Shown: positions 1 to 11,702 of the stretch, piece by piece
Position numbering within the stretch: position 1 is the stretch's first letter
Layout: every line of letters starts with the position of its first letter
Assembly: GCA_020055645.1 (NCBI GenBank)
Contig: CM034546.1
Location: forward strand, 58,528,001 to 58,592,000
DNA from: Tomocerus qinae
Taxonomy: Eukaryota; Arthropoda; Collembola; Entomobryomorpha; Tomoceridae
DNA: 64,000 nt
Reading direction: 5' to 3'
Translations under genes and position numbers: made by a program
Notes under the pieces: generated by a model
The model's input: only the letters and a program-made list of their open reading frames with translations
What the model was told of the DNA's origin: nothing
The model's database searches: none

Positions 1-1366
1 ATATATCTAAGTATTGTTCGAAGCATTAAATAAAGATGTAATAAAGTTCCTTGAATTACTCATATCGATATTTTTGCTGACAGTCCTACTTTCTTTCGTC
101 TTAGAAGGTCGGGGATTTATAGTTGCTTATATACAACGAGTGTATAAAACTATATCATCTACAAGTTAAAGTTCTATAGCCATTTACTGGTGTCTCATAT
201 CAAAGATTGAGGAATGGGAGAAACGGGAAAGCCCCCATCCCCTCCGAAATCCAAGAAAAATGGAATTTTTTCCTAAAAATAGCAAAACATTTCGCACTCC
301 GCACAATTATTTGCCATTTTTAAGCCTATTTTGACTCATTTCCATCAAAAATTGTCAAAAATATTTTCGCAATTTCTGTTGGAAATGTTATCCCCCTCCG
401 AAACTCAGCTCTGTATACGTGCTTGTCTCATATTATCAGGGTTGTGGGTCGGGTTGTTAATGGGTTGGGGATTTTTGGGTTTTTTGGGAAAAAACCCACC
501 CCGCTTCATTTAAAAATTCCTGGGTTTATTAGGTTTTTTGCAAAACATACAATAATGTGCACTAAAGCTCCATCTATATAACTTTAAGAGTTTATAAATA
601 GAAACGATTTATGGCGTATGGGTAATACATCCTATAATATAAAGGTGACGTTTCGAGTTTATGTCAAAAATTTTTAAAATAACTTCTGGTGCTAAAATAT
701 TAATTAAAAATTTTCATATAAATGTTCCACCCTAAATCCTTCTACATTTTTTTTAACTTTACAACCTGATCTTCGTCGAAGGCTTTCATGCAATTCTGGG
801 GTGGACGCCAATGAGATGATATTTGTTTTCCATTTAGACACAAATTCCAAAATTCATTTATTAATTTTATTCTATCGCAAACTGTTCAAATGGTTTATAA
901 ATTGGGAAATATACGAGTCAAAATTTTAATCGAAACGGGGGTAATATGCCGGGAGGTAGTAGGACGGGGAGGTATTCTAGTAGGGGGTATTGGTATTAGG
1001 ACGTATTAGATTTTCTGTAATTCTAAAACGCAAATTCAATTCAATTCTACTTAAAATAATACACTTAATGAGCCAGACGTCCGAACCAGAACAACTTCAT
1101 GCCAGTGAGAATCAGGGCCGCAGCGAGGGAGGAACCGGGACACACTAAATAAAAAATTTTGTCTAAAAGCGTAAAAAATCGCTAAAATACCACTTTAAAT
1201 ATAAGCAATGTTTTATTTATGACATATTTTTACGCCCCAATTTAGATCAAAAGTTTTTTAACTTCAGTGCAGTTATAACATTTTTAAAACATTAATTGAG
1301 ATTTACTGTGCTGTACAGCGAGTTAGATGTTTGAGGGCAGTCAATCTTGTACACGTAGTGGCAATA
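1..1366. other. AT-rich intergenic DNA with MITE pieces
   Basis: No convincing gene. The only structured parts are the short element at 201-425 and a single terminus-like motif near 1107-1130 (CAGGGCCGCAGCGAGG), which matches the left end of the intact element at 63829-63973 but has no visible partner end here. The open frame at 331-513 lies across the 201-425 element and is not credible as a gene. Confidence 0.6.
201..425. mobile_element. MITE, 8-bp TSD (hAT-like)
   Basis: The 225-bp segment is flanked by the exact 8-bp direct repeat TCTCATAT at 193-200 and 426-433. It ends in GTATACGTGCTTG, the same terminus found in the elements at 43010, 47912 and 49613. A related, reverse-oriented and degraded copy lies near 16870-17085. 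There is no coding capacity, so it is non-autonomous. Eight-base duplications are typical of hAT and a few other DNA transposon superfamilies. Confidence 0.75.
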
Positions 1367-3149
1367 CTATTTCCTGGCCACGATAATCAGTCGCGAAGTT
1401 CCGACTACAATTGCACTGACAACACGAACAATAGTAAATTTATCAAACTCATAAAAGCAGGCTACATTCGTTTTTAATGGAGTAAGAGACTTATAGATTA
1501 TTGCAACAGTATTGTCTATACCAACTCTACGTTTACTAAAGTTGTGAGATATGGTATTAATTGCTCCAGTCACATGGGATAAATATATAATTTCTAAATG
1601 GCACACAAAACTGCAGAAAATAAAAAATGATACTAAACCTAAATGCATGTTACTGTAGTTAGTTACGATTATATAATTGAATACTATAGCTGTAAGCACT
1701 GTAAGAACCTTATTAATAGGCATGAAAATCGTAGATGAAATTTCATTGTATCGATTTTGAAAGACTTGAATGGTGCGGTAGCTTTTGACGAAGGCCTGAG
1801 CATCATCTTGCTTTAGACTTGTCCTGATTTAAATTTGTTTTAAATAGTTAGATATGCCAAATGACAAAATTATTAGAGATGTGTAAATGAAAAAAACATG
1901 ACATTGTTAAGTAAAATCATTTAGGTCTTCTGATAGCTTATGGCATTCCAAGAAAACGAATTGAAGGAAAAAATTAATTAATTGAAATTAATTTGGACAG
2001 GGGGTCCCAAAACTAAAATTTTTTACAATTTTTAAAAAAGTAACCACGACACCGTAAATTAACTTTACCAACGGCAATTATTTTTTTCCTTAAAATCGTT
2101 TTCTTGTAATGTCATAAGCTATCAGAATACCTAAATGATTTCACTCAACAATGTCATGCTTTTTTTCATTTACACATCTCTAATAATTTCTTTCTAATGA
2201 AGATTGTTAATTGCAAATTGTAAAAAAATTGTAGTTGTAGTGCAATTACTTCAAAGCTTGTAGGTAATCACTGCAGCAGTTTATGTAGGTCAGGTTAATG
2301 AATAAATAAAAAAGGTTAATTGTTAACAACCAACTTAGTGCTACGGTCTCAATTACAGCGACAACTGAGGTAGCTAAAATATGTAGAGAACTTCCTTCAT
2401 CACCAAAGCATAAAAATTGAAATACGTAATAATTTGAAGTTGGGAAGAAGTAGATCATCACAATGTTTACGAGTAGAAGAGAAAATTCGGAAATTATTAA
2501 TGCCATAAGCAGGAGTCGTAAAACACACACTGAATATCCTTTCTTCGGAATCGCCTGACTCGTCAGTTCTTCGGCTGCAATATTAAAAATGGTAGTTACC
2601 ATTATTTATGAAACATGGTAGTATGTATTTAAGGAAAAGAAATTATATACAAACAAGACTAACGCTACCTACTTGTGGTCTTGTGGAGCTACTGCATATT
2701 TAGTATTTCTAACCTTTTTGTTTGCAACAAAATGAAAACAATTGATTTGTGAAATCCAAAACTTCGTTTTGATATAAAGATGTGTTTATTTGGAACACCG
2801 CACTGTATGAATACACGAAAATCCACACAACGTGTAAAATAAGTTGCAAAATATTATGTGAAGAGCCAGAAAAAATAGAAAAGTATAACTTGATTAATAT
2901 TGCACTCCACTGAAAGTAAGTCAACAAAGAAAGACAACGCCAATAGAAAATGTTCTTCTTTTTGATAAAACACAAATTCTTTCCATCCCAGTCGTAGGGA
3001 ATGACATTCAAAAACGTTATTATCGAAAATATAAAGCTGTGTTCCTTAATCAAGCTTTCGTATGTCATACTCTTTGATAATAGATTATTTCCTAGAGAAA
3101 TTAAAACAGATATAGCCCTGGGAGTTTTTTGCAATAACATTTCAATCAA
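1367..3149 (-). CDS. Seven-transmembrane chemoreceptor (GR-like), 405 aa
   Basis: Three exons on the minus strand: 3149-2714, 2574-2250 and 1823-1367. Introns carry GT-AG signals and the joined length (1218 nt) divides exactly by three with a single terminal stop, which supports the model. The product is rich in hydrophobic segments, has a PYDWD motif after the first polar stretch (residues about 52-56) and a charged segment starting RTIQVFQNRYNEI before the last membrane helices. This architecture fits insect-type chemoreceptors, ligand-gated cation channels of sensory-neuron membranes; the ligand cannot be read from sequence. It is only distantly similar to the tandem receptors at 11.7-27.5 kb and closer in style to the gene at 21781-23131. 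The donor of intron 1 is GTTAGA, slightly unusual. A palindromic element sits in intron 2. Confidence 0.75.
1867..2190. mobile_element. Palindromic MITE in chemoreceptor intron
   Basis: The two ends are long inverted repeats: ATTATTAGAGATGTGTAAAT on the left has its complement on the right, and the arms continue inward for about 100 bp through the TCTGATAGCTTATG/CATAAGCTATCAGA stretch. It fills most of the second intron (1824-2249) of the minus-strand receptor without disturbing its exons. No clear target-site duplication was identified. Confidence 0.75.
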
Positions 3150-5568
3150 CCAATTGTCACGACTAATATTATAGATATGACAAATGCATATTTCAACATC
3201 GTCAAATCAATACAGAAATTTATTCTTCACACAGCACAAAATATTTTAAGTCAAGTAAAGAACTGCCTGTCTTTCTCTTTCAACTGCCTTGAATAAACTG
3301 TTGATAATCCCACTTAACGAGAAAGAAGGTCTATAGCCTACAATACCAGGTATTACGAAAGAAGTAGTTATCATTAATTTTAGAGCAATATACTTATATA
3401 TCTGAGCATTCAACAATTTATTCGTTGGTTGAATTGTTATTTCTTCTTCTATAATTTAATTTTAGTTTAATTTTTAATTTAATTTTATTATTTAAGGTGC
3501 ATTTTACTAAAACGATTGCCTGAATAATGTAATCTAGTTTTCAACTTAGTTATTTATAATGAACCAATGTTTATCGTATCCCAAGAATGGAAATTATTGC
3601 CCGTTATACTGCACTTTAAGTAATTTAGGAAAAATAGATGCTACGTTGAAAAATACATTAAAAAATAATTTGATATCGCTGGAACTGAAGATATTTTAGA
3701 AACACAGCCCATACAATAATGGTATGGTGATGATAATGATAATAGTAATGAATTCATATTCTACAGATAATATTCTGCAGGGGTACAAATATAATTATAT
3801 TAGTAGGTTTTCTTATGTTTAATGTAACAGAGCTCATTCTGCTGCTATGCTCTGCACTCAGTAATGAAGACCAAGACACTAATGCATGGTCTTTTAGTCT
3901 TTTAAAATACTGCTTTACTTAATCAAACTATTCAGCCTTTGGAATATTTTATTTGCATTTATAAATCCATTTGGGATTATAAATAACTCCAAATATTGAG
4001 TCATAATACGTAGACATTGAGACAAAAGCCAAATGAACAGCCTTTAAAAATTAATGAACGTGACGCAAACACACACATTTTAAATGTTGCATTAATAGCC
4101 ACACATTATGCCCATATTATTTACCATAATTTAGATACAGTGGGTATGGTAACTTTCATTTACTGTTCCTTTCCACAATTACTATCGTTATTGGTCTATT
4201 ATGCTGCGATTTACTGGAATACTTAATAATAATATCATCTGCTTAGCATTAGAAAGTGACAGGACAATATTTTTTATTTAAATTTTTTTGCTCCAAGCGG
4301 GTTTGAAATTTTTTAGCTTATTTCCATTGAATAAATGTTTGAGATATTCAAACGTATTTATATTTTGTGTATCATAATAAATATAAATATTCACATTTAA
4401 TATTTTCAAAAATTTTGTAGCTTGTCATAATAACGTGGGTTGTCATATTGTTTATGTTAAGCAGACGATATGACACCAAAGCAATCATTTCTAGCGTGCT
4501 TGTATTTAAGGGCCAGTGTTTGATATTTAAAAATAACAATTAAAATCTTCGGCAATTTTGGAGTGATACTCTCAAAAGAAATGGTACCTTTTTCTATTTC
4601 GCTTCCACTTATTATATTTCTTGTCTATCATTACTGTCTATATATTTTTGCGTTTATCAAATAAACAATATTATATAAATTAATTTTTTACCATAGATTT
4701 TTATCTTAAACAATCCGAGATACAATTATGTTGAGTACCTATGCCATAATTACAGTGTATTATATTACTATCGGTTTTCATTTATCCATAAAAACAATAC
4801 TAAAATATTTTTTTTAAATGCTTTGAGTAAAAGGAACTGGAATTAGTGATATAGACTTAAGACTAAATTACATGCATACCTTGTATGGCATGTTGCTTAT
4901 TTACCTAGGTAATCTATACTATTCCACGGGGTATTATTAAGCGTATTTTTATATTTTAGGTAAACAACTAGAATGGTACTGCGAATTCATTAACGATTAT
5001 TGATTGAAACGTAATAGCTTCACGTCAGGTAAAAAAGGTATTGTTACATCAACCGCTATTAGCAATGTAAGGTTGTTTTAGTTCATCTAATATGCCAAAT
5101 ATTAAACTGTCGATCTCCTTCAAAATAACCGTTTTATGTTTTTAGTATGTTGAGGATTTTTTCTAGCTATATAATAACAACCACCCTTCTTATGGGTGTG
5201 TATAGTTTGGTATAGCAATAATGCGGATGCCTGGAAAAGTAGTGGCATATATATGCAATAACTTGGAAAAGTGGCCACTCATTAATTCGAACCGCGACAA
5301 AATAATATAGTTATTAAATAAAAGGAGAATTAAATTAATGCTTTCCTGGTAAAAGTTACATTCCATCTAAACATGTAGAATATTCACGCCCAGCGCCAGA
5401 AAATTTCATATTACTATGTAGATGATAATTTCTACGAGCATAAATGCTTTTAGTGAAAGAGTTTTGTTAGGAGTAATTTGCAGTTTTAGTTATAGTCTAT
5501 GTAGTAATGAATGATAAAATTTAAGTTAATTTTCGGTTTGACTGGTAAAGACGAGAATGTTTTCATAG
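3150..5568. other. Long AT-rich intergenic stretch
   Basis: No gene, RNA or ordered repeat could be supported. The open frame at 4017-4226 has no recognisable motif, no neighbouring splice structure and lies in AT-rich sequence, so it is left uncalled. Confidence 0.5.
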
Positions 5569-5810
5569 CATGAAGCAAGGTACTTTAAATAAATACCATG
5601 ACGACCTAACAAGGTATGCTGATAGTTTAAAAAAATCTCTCAGAACCACTAATGGGGATCAAAGGAGAAGGAGCCATAGAGTATTACTCAATGGCATGGG
5701 GACGCCTGTACGTTTCCCCCATAAGTGGTTCTAAGTGAATTTCAATCCCCACAATCAGCATACCTTGTTAGGTAGCCAATCCATGGTGTTTTAAGTACCT
5801 TGGCATGAAG
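5569..5810. mobile_element. Palindromic MITE, about 240 bp
   Basis: The left arm contains CAAGGTACTT, then ACCTAACAAGGTATGCTGAT, then AGAACCACT; the right arm carries the same blocks in reverse complement and reverse order (AGTGGTTCT, ATCAGCATACCTTGTTAGGT, AAGTACCTTG). The centre holds about 60 bp of unpaired sequence. It is a foldback, non-autonomous element. The outermost few bases are imperfect and a target-site duplication is not evident. Confidence 0.8.
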
Positions 5811-6082
5811 GGTCAGGCTAAAAGTAAGTACCAACCTTTACAATTTCAAAAGTAATTCTGGACTTTGTTTCTATGTATCCACGTTCAGCGCCAATTGAAC
5901 ATTTATTTCTGTCTTTTAATTGTTCTTTTTAAACCTTAACTGTTCTATATTTTTACAATATACTAGCTTCTTAAGCTTTTAATTGAAGGTGTTGATATCA
6001 GTGGTTATTTACAGAGTAAAGTTATTGATAGGATACATTTCATTTTGTTGGCTGGATTATTACTTTGCTAAAAGGTAATTAT

Positions 6083-6092
6083 ATATGTGGGA
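6083..6092. repeat. Left target-site duplication of the LINE
   Basis: ATATGTGGGA occurs here and again at 10125-10134, exactly at the outer edges of the LINE insertion. Confidence 0.85.
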
Positions 6093-6848
6093 TTCATTAA
6101 TATTTAGGACTTTGAAATCGCAAAATTTTTCACATGATTTGTAATTCATAAGCATATAGTCAATGACACTTTTTCCATTATTGTTTACAAAAGTGTGTGT
6201 ACCTTTCTTATCGCTTTCTGATCTTCCATTGGCAATAACAAGACTGTGATCTTCCATAAACTGGATTAAACTGTTCCCATAGCTGTTAGTAGTTAGGTCA
6301 CACGACATTCTGGTTGGTCTCCCAATCTTAAATTGGATCTCGTCCACAGCAATATCGAATAACCCAACCCTGGCATTAAAATCTCCTCCTAGTATTACTG
6401 GGAATGAATGACACAAGTTTGTACTATCAATTAAATTATTTAAAGTATTTAACTTATCGTTATAATGACTATCTTGATGTAAGTAAATTATACCTATTAT
6501 CATAATTTTTTTGGACGGTATTAATTCTATTTTACATAATACCCAAGAGTCACAACTGTCAATTACATCTATCAGCTTTACAAAGTCTTTATTTAGTAAC
6601 ATACAAATACCACCTATAGCCCTTCCTTTTATATTATTTTTTGTAGCTTTTTGGCTTATGAAAGTAAAACTTAAGTAATTTGGCAGTTTCGGAGAATCAA
6701 GCTCCCATGTTTCACAAAGTCCAATTACATGCGATTGGCTAAGCTCGCATTTTTCATCACTATTAAGATATTTTAAAGTATTTATACCTTCTATATTCCA
6801 AGACAAATAATTAAAAAATACTTCTGGATAAATCGTGTTTGACTTCAT
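6093..6848 (-). pseudogene. LINE endonuclease domain, truncated by inversion
   Basis: The minus-strand frame starting at 6848 encodes an apurinic-type endonuclease/exonuclease/phosphatase domain. Visible motifs are LSWNIEG near the start, GLCETW around residue 43, GGDFNARVG around residue 153 and a DYMLMN stretch near the end. In intact elements an SDH motif follows, which binds the catalytic metal centre; here the element sequence stops at the target-site duplication (6092), and the last dozen residues of the open frame to 6060 are host sequence. The domain would nick target DNA and is normally fused to the reverse transcriptase, which here lies in opposite orientation downstream. Confidence 0.85.
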
Positions 6849-6866
6849 ATTTATGGGCCCGTATCC

Positions 6867-7496
6867 TCAAGATTGACGTGGTCGTTTTTTGGAGATTGAC
6901 CCATCTTCTTTGACTTCAAACACATCAGTCACTCTATCATTCTCCCGTATGGTTAGTGTGGATCCCGATATTCGGATTTTAACGCTGGGTCGAGCTGCCC
7001 TGACTTCAGTAGCTTTTTTCCTGAGAGTGGCCTGCGCTTTTCTTTCCTCTACCGAAAGGTCATCATTTATGTATATTGAGAGGCCTTTGAACAATCCCCT
7101 AGACCACAAGATTCTCTGTTTGTCAATGAACCGGACCAGCTTCACAAACGTAGGTCGAAGTAGAACTGATGAACCGGACCCAGGCTTTCCAAGACGATGT
7201 ATTTTGTCAATCAGAGCTCCATTTAGTTTCAATTTGGCCATCAAGTCGTCAAATGCAGAGCACAGCTGATCTATCGACTCCTTCGCCACTTCATTTAAAC
7301 CATGAATGATAATGTTATTTTCCCTCAAAATGTGCACCCCTTTCTCAATTGATTTTTTATTTTCAGCAATAGTTGATTGTAAGCTAAGCGTAAGTGATTC
7401 TTCAATTTTATCCATTTTTGTGGAGAGCCGAGTTTCCATACCAAGGAGCACGGATTTTAAGTCAAGGTCACAATCCATTGGTTTAGGCACTGACAT
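6867..7496 (-). pseudogene. LINE ORF1-like nucleic-acid-binding protein, 209 aa
   Basis: The frame is open and begins MSVPKPMD. An N-terminal helical region with heptad-like hydrophobic spacing (residues about 15-55) is followed by a fold starting NIIIHGLNE, then KIHRLGK, RPTFVKLV and an L-S-x-E-E-R-K segment, the usual plan of ORF1 proteins in arthropod LINEs that bind element RNA. It ends in a basic tail (KKRPRQS). It lies 18 bp upstream of the endonuclease frame on the same strand. The frame itself is intact although the element as a whole cannot retrotranspose. Confidence 0.75.
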
Positions 7497-7520
7497 GGTT
7501 GATATGACTTGTTTTCAATA

Positions 7521-9976
7521 AGGTTAAGATTTTCTTAGGAAATACCCCAACTACAAAAATCTGGAGAGAGAGCGGTTTGAGGTGGAAGTCGGATTTTGCA
7601 GAAGCTTTTAAAAATGAAATTGGTGAGGAGTCAACAAAAATAACCAACTATGAGTCGCTCAAGAAGGCAGTTGTCGAGGCAGCTGAAAAGTCGAAAATGA
7701 TTCGGAAGAGAAAATTAATTTCAGAACCTCCATGGTTCGACGCAGAGTGCAAAAGGCTACTCTGGAAATGCCGCAAGTTAAACTCTTTCGCCAAAAAGCA
7801 CAACTGGTCAACAGACACAAGATTAATGTATACTCAGGCTAAAGTCGATTATACCAAAACTAGGAAACGGAAACAGAAAAATTACTGGGAGTTCAAAAAA
7901 GCCGAGCTAGAAAAGACCTAATGTCATTAATGAAGAAAAGTGGGTTGACTACCACAAAGAAATTTTGTCAAATAGAAATTCTGATAAAACCGAATTCTAC
8001 GATGCCGGTCACCCAAACCTAACGATGCCAATTACTCTGGAAGAACTCACTTTAGCAATCAAGAATTTACCAGTGAAAAAGGCCCCCGCCCCCGATGATA
8101 TAGCTAACGAATTCATCAAAAACTTGCCGCTGAACTGTGTGACAAAATTACTAGTTATCTATAACAACATTTTGGATTCAGAGAACCCGCCTAACGACTG
8201 GTCTGAGTCTATTACAGTTAAGTTGTACAAGAAGGGAGATCCAGAGGACCCAGTCAACTACCGTCCAATCGCTCTCATGAACTGTTTCGAAAAATTATTC
8301 ACACAGATTATTTGTTCACGTATGTCAAGGTGGGCCAACCTAACAGGAGCTCTTCCGGAGGCGCAAGGTGGATTCAGACATGGCAGGAGTTGCGAAGACC
8401 AAGTCTTCACTCTCAATAGTACGATCCAACTGGGTACAAGAAAGTCTCAAAAAGTCTACGCCCTGTTTATTGATTTTGCATGGGCATTCCCGAGCATTAG
8501 TCATAAACTACTGTGGACCCGGCTATTTGACATTGGAGTGTCTGGAAAAATTATTCGGATTTCGGAAAAAATTTACAATGGGGCTACTACACAAATCAGG
8601 CTGCCTGACAAACTCACCTCGCCGATTGAACTTACTGAAGGCCTCATGCAAGGGTGCTGCCTCTCGCCCCTCCTATTTAGTTTGTACGTGCACGATATAG
8701 AGTCAGACCTAACCTCAAAGGGCTGGAGAGGAGTCCCAATCAATAATAATATTATGATTCACATCCTACTTTACGCGGACGATACCGTGGTCTTATCTGA
8801 TAATCGTCTTAGCCTCCAAAGGAAAATCAGAACACTGGAAATGTATTTTAAAGCGTTGAAGTTAGAAGTGAATATCAAAAAAACGAAAATAGTAGTCTTC
8901 CGTCGGGGAGGGCGCTTAGAAAAGAATTTAAAGTTCACTTTCGGTTCAAAGCAACTGGAAATTGTAAATGAATATGTCTATCTTGGTGTTCCATTCTCGT
9001 CCTCTGGGAAATTTGCGAAAGCCCTGGTTTATTTCAAAAAGAAAGCCGCTATTGCTCAAAATGGAATCTATTCTTTAATATCCAAAGGAAATATCTCGTC
9101 ACTAGCCACCAAAATCCGGCTTTTCGACTCAATCGCTCTCTCGACATTTTTATACTGTAGCCATATCTGGGGTCTTGAAAGCCTTGACAAACTAGAAATA
9201 AATTAAACGAAGTTTATTCGCAAAATTTTGGGTATAAAAAACACTGTACCAAAATGTGTGGTAAGATTAGAGTGTGATAGACTACATTTATGGGTGCCTG
9301 TAATTAAGCGTATGCTCAACTTCCTATTTAACTTTTAACTATGGAAGACACTCGTTATGCTAAGATTTGTTTTCTGACCTTAAAAAGATCATCTAATACT
9401 GACAGGGATTTGAATATATCGTATAATTGGGTAGCCCAATGTAAAAAACTGTTGACAAGATTTGGCACGGACTATATATGGGAGGATGACACAGGTTTAA
9501 TATTAGCCAATAAGTTTACTACAATATGTAATAAATTAGAAGAAAGTAGCAAACATGATGATATTGCTAAGTTAATGGACTATGAAAGTTATAGTTACTA
9601 CTCCACTTATAAGGTAATCTCAGAAAATGGCCCATCTCTGGCAACCTCATTCAACCTTACTTTTTGGGATGCTAGGCTCCTAAGTCAATTAAGATTAAAC
9701 TGTGATTTGCTGTGCTACAAAAGTATTGTATGTGGGTTTAAGGCAACTGATATCTGTAATATGTGTAATCTGCAAAAACCTAACACATTCCTACACCTAC
9801 TCACAGAGTGTCGGATTCACGATAGATCTTTAATTAAGAATATTGGAATTATAGACGATAATTCAATGCATAAATTTTGTGAAAGTAATAATATCGTGGA
9901 CATTAAGAAAGTGCTCGGATTTATCAAAACTGCCCTCAATAGAATTAATTACATTAACAATCTAGAAATGAACTGA
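7521..9976 (+). pseudogene. LINE reverse transcriptase, broken
   Basis: The plus-strand half carries a reverse-transcriptase domain with the fingers motif NYRPIAL, a QGGFRHGRS stretch, FIDFAWAFPSI (catalytic aspartate region), LMQGCCLSPLLFSLY and the active-site YADDTV near residue 270 of the longest frame (7965-9206). The reading frame changes once near 7916-7920, is closed by an in-frame TAA at 9204-9206 and shifts again near 9330. The remaining 9341-9976 frame holds a C-terminal Cys-x2-Cys-x9-His-x4-Cys motif (residues about 140-158) usual in APE-type LINEs. The first codons in this segment have no initiator because the endonuclease part is inverted. Confidence 0.9.
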
Positions 9977-10124
9977 GTAAATATGATAATAATAATTGTA
10001 AGTGACTAATTGTATAATTTTCCGCTCTCTGGAATAATAATCTGTACTGTAATTTTCTTCATATTCTATGGGCCGTTCGGCTCGACGAGAATACTAATAA
10101 AACCTCAATTCAATTCAATTCAAT

Positions 10125-10134
10125 ATATGTGGGA
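10125..10134. repeat. Right target-site duplication of the LINE
   Basis: Second copy of ATATGTGGGA, immediately after the CAATT-repeat tail of the element. Confidence 0.85.
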
Positions 10135-11702
10135 AGCATATACCATTAAACGCACAGTGAACACGCAACCTAATTTACAATAACTTGTACTTGGCTGATA
10201 ATTGAATGGTTTAAAAAAAATTGCGACAGGGTAATATGAAAATGTTTTCATTTTGTTAACAATAAAAGCATTTATTCTAATTATTCTGTTGTTATTGTTG
10301 CTGTTGAATAAAATAAGCTTAAGAAGAATGGTCAACTTCAATTAAAAGTATTTAAAGTCGACCAACCACTCTTCTTAAAAATATTTTTTGCTTTAATCAT
10401 ATAAGCCTCTATACTATTTAATGAGAAGGACTGATATCTGTCGTTTAATTAGCAATAGGTACAGAAACCAAATAAATGACGACATTTATAGAATGTTTGA
10501 TGTTATGTACGGACATTTTTTATAGGTAGATATAGTAACTACATATAATATCATTTTTGTATGCGCAATATCTAAATCCTAAAACACTTACCCATGAAAG
10601 GAATAAATTTTCGACTACTTAATTATCGGTAGAATTTCATATCCCAGGGAAAATTGCAAATCACAATATTTTGTGTTAAATATCGAATAAATCATTTTGT
10701 ATAAAATTATTAAGTCAACTATTTGTATATTATTATGTTTTTGTCAATTTACTAGACGTTGCTTTTACGCCAAACCTTTCTGTTAAGCTCTGTAATTTAA
10801 CCTGTAGTGTTCACTCATGGCAGTACTAGGGTAGTAAAAACATCCAAGTCATTTTATTCCCACGTATAAACGTAATATATATTATACTTGTAGATTCCAG
10901 TAACTAAAGGTCAACTACAAATCCCGTGTCTATCAGTTATTTTATTTTTTTGCAGGTTGAAGATTTAACAGAATGTTGCCGAAAAACATTGACAAATTGG
11001 CATTGACTTTAAAATAGTTGTCGATAACGCTATTCTTAAGCTGAACTGTATTTTTGAGCTGAAGGAAGGTTTAAATTACGATGCTCATTTCAATTTCTGA
11101 AAATCAATGCAAAATATGGTTTTTATTGTGTATCAAATAATAAAGTAGTAGCGAAAGTATATGGATTGTTAAAATCATTACTAAGGTATCAATTGGCGGA
11201 GTCAGGTTAGCTAGGACCAAAAAGTAGAGAAAATTCTAAAGACCTTTAACGCTGCTGCTATGAATAAATAAATACTGTGAATAATTTACACTTCAAGTCA
11301 AATAAAGTGTATGACTGTGTTATGTTAAAAGTGTTGGGTCTACTATTTCTTCACTCTTAGCCAATAATCAATAGTTGTAAATATATTATTGTGGAATAGG
11401 GACACATTCACTTTGGCAGTGATACGAGGAATAAAACATAGTTATCTGTGAAACCATCCATCCTTAATCCACTTCAAAATAAGTTGAAACCGCATAATAT
11501 TATCGCCCCACAATACTATTAAAACCGTTTAAATACATGGGATAAACCTATCAATATAAGAAAGGGTTGCAAACAGGACTATATTATTGTTATTGATAAT
11601 TGGCAGTTTACTCCATTTGGTTACCCTTGAACTGTTTAACTGTTTCTAAAAACCAAAAACATTACACAAACTTAAATGATATACGACTTGATCAATTAAA
11701 TA
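10135..11702. other. Intergenic 5' flank of receptor A
   Basis: No gene seen. Parts are shared with other members of the duplicated cluster: the stretch around 11410-11520 (GTTATCTGTGAAACCATCCATC) recurs upstream of receptor B near 17905, and the stretch near 10955-11040 resembles 28015-28085. It probably contains the receptor promoter, but no specific element can be named. The open minus-strand frame at 10120-10341 is not supported. Confidence 0.5.

Larger units (their letters stand above)
6093..10124 (+). mobile_element. Non-LTR retrotransposon with inverted 5' half
   Basis: The element consists of an inverted segment (about 6093-7520) carrying ORF1 and the endonuclease domain on the minus strand, followed by a plus-strand segment (about 7525-10124) carrying reverse transcriptase, a C-terminal zinc motif and the 3' end. 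The 3' end finishes in a short CAATT repeat tail rather than poly(A). The insertion is flanked by a perfect 10-bp duplication. The order (endonuclease break at the outer edge, element 5' end at the inner junction) is what twin priming during target-primed reverse transcription produces. The coding parts contain frameshifts and a stop, so this copy is dead. The clade (CR1, Jockey or relative) is not resolved by eye. Confidence 0.9.
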
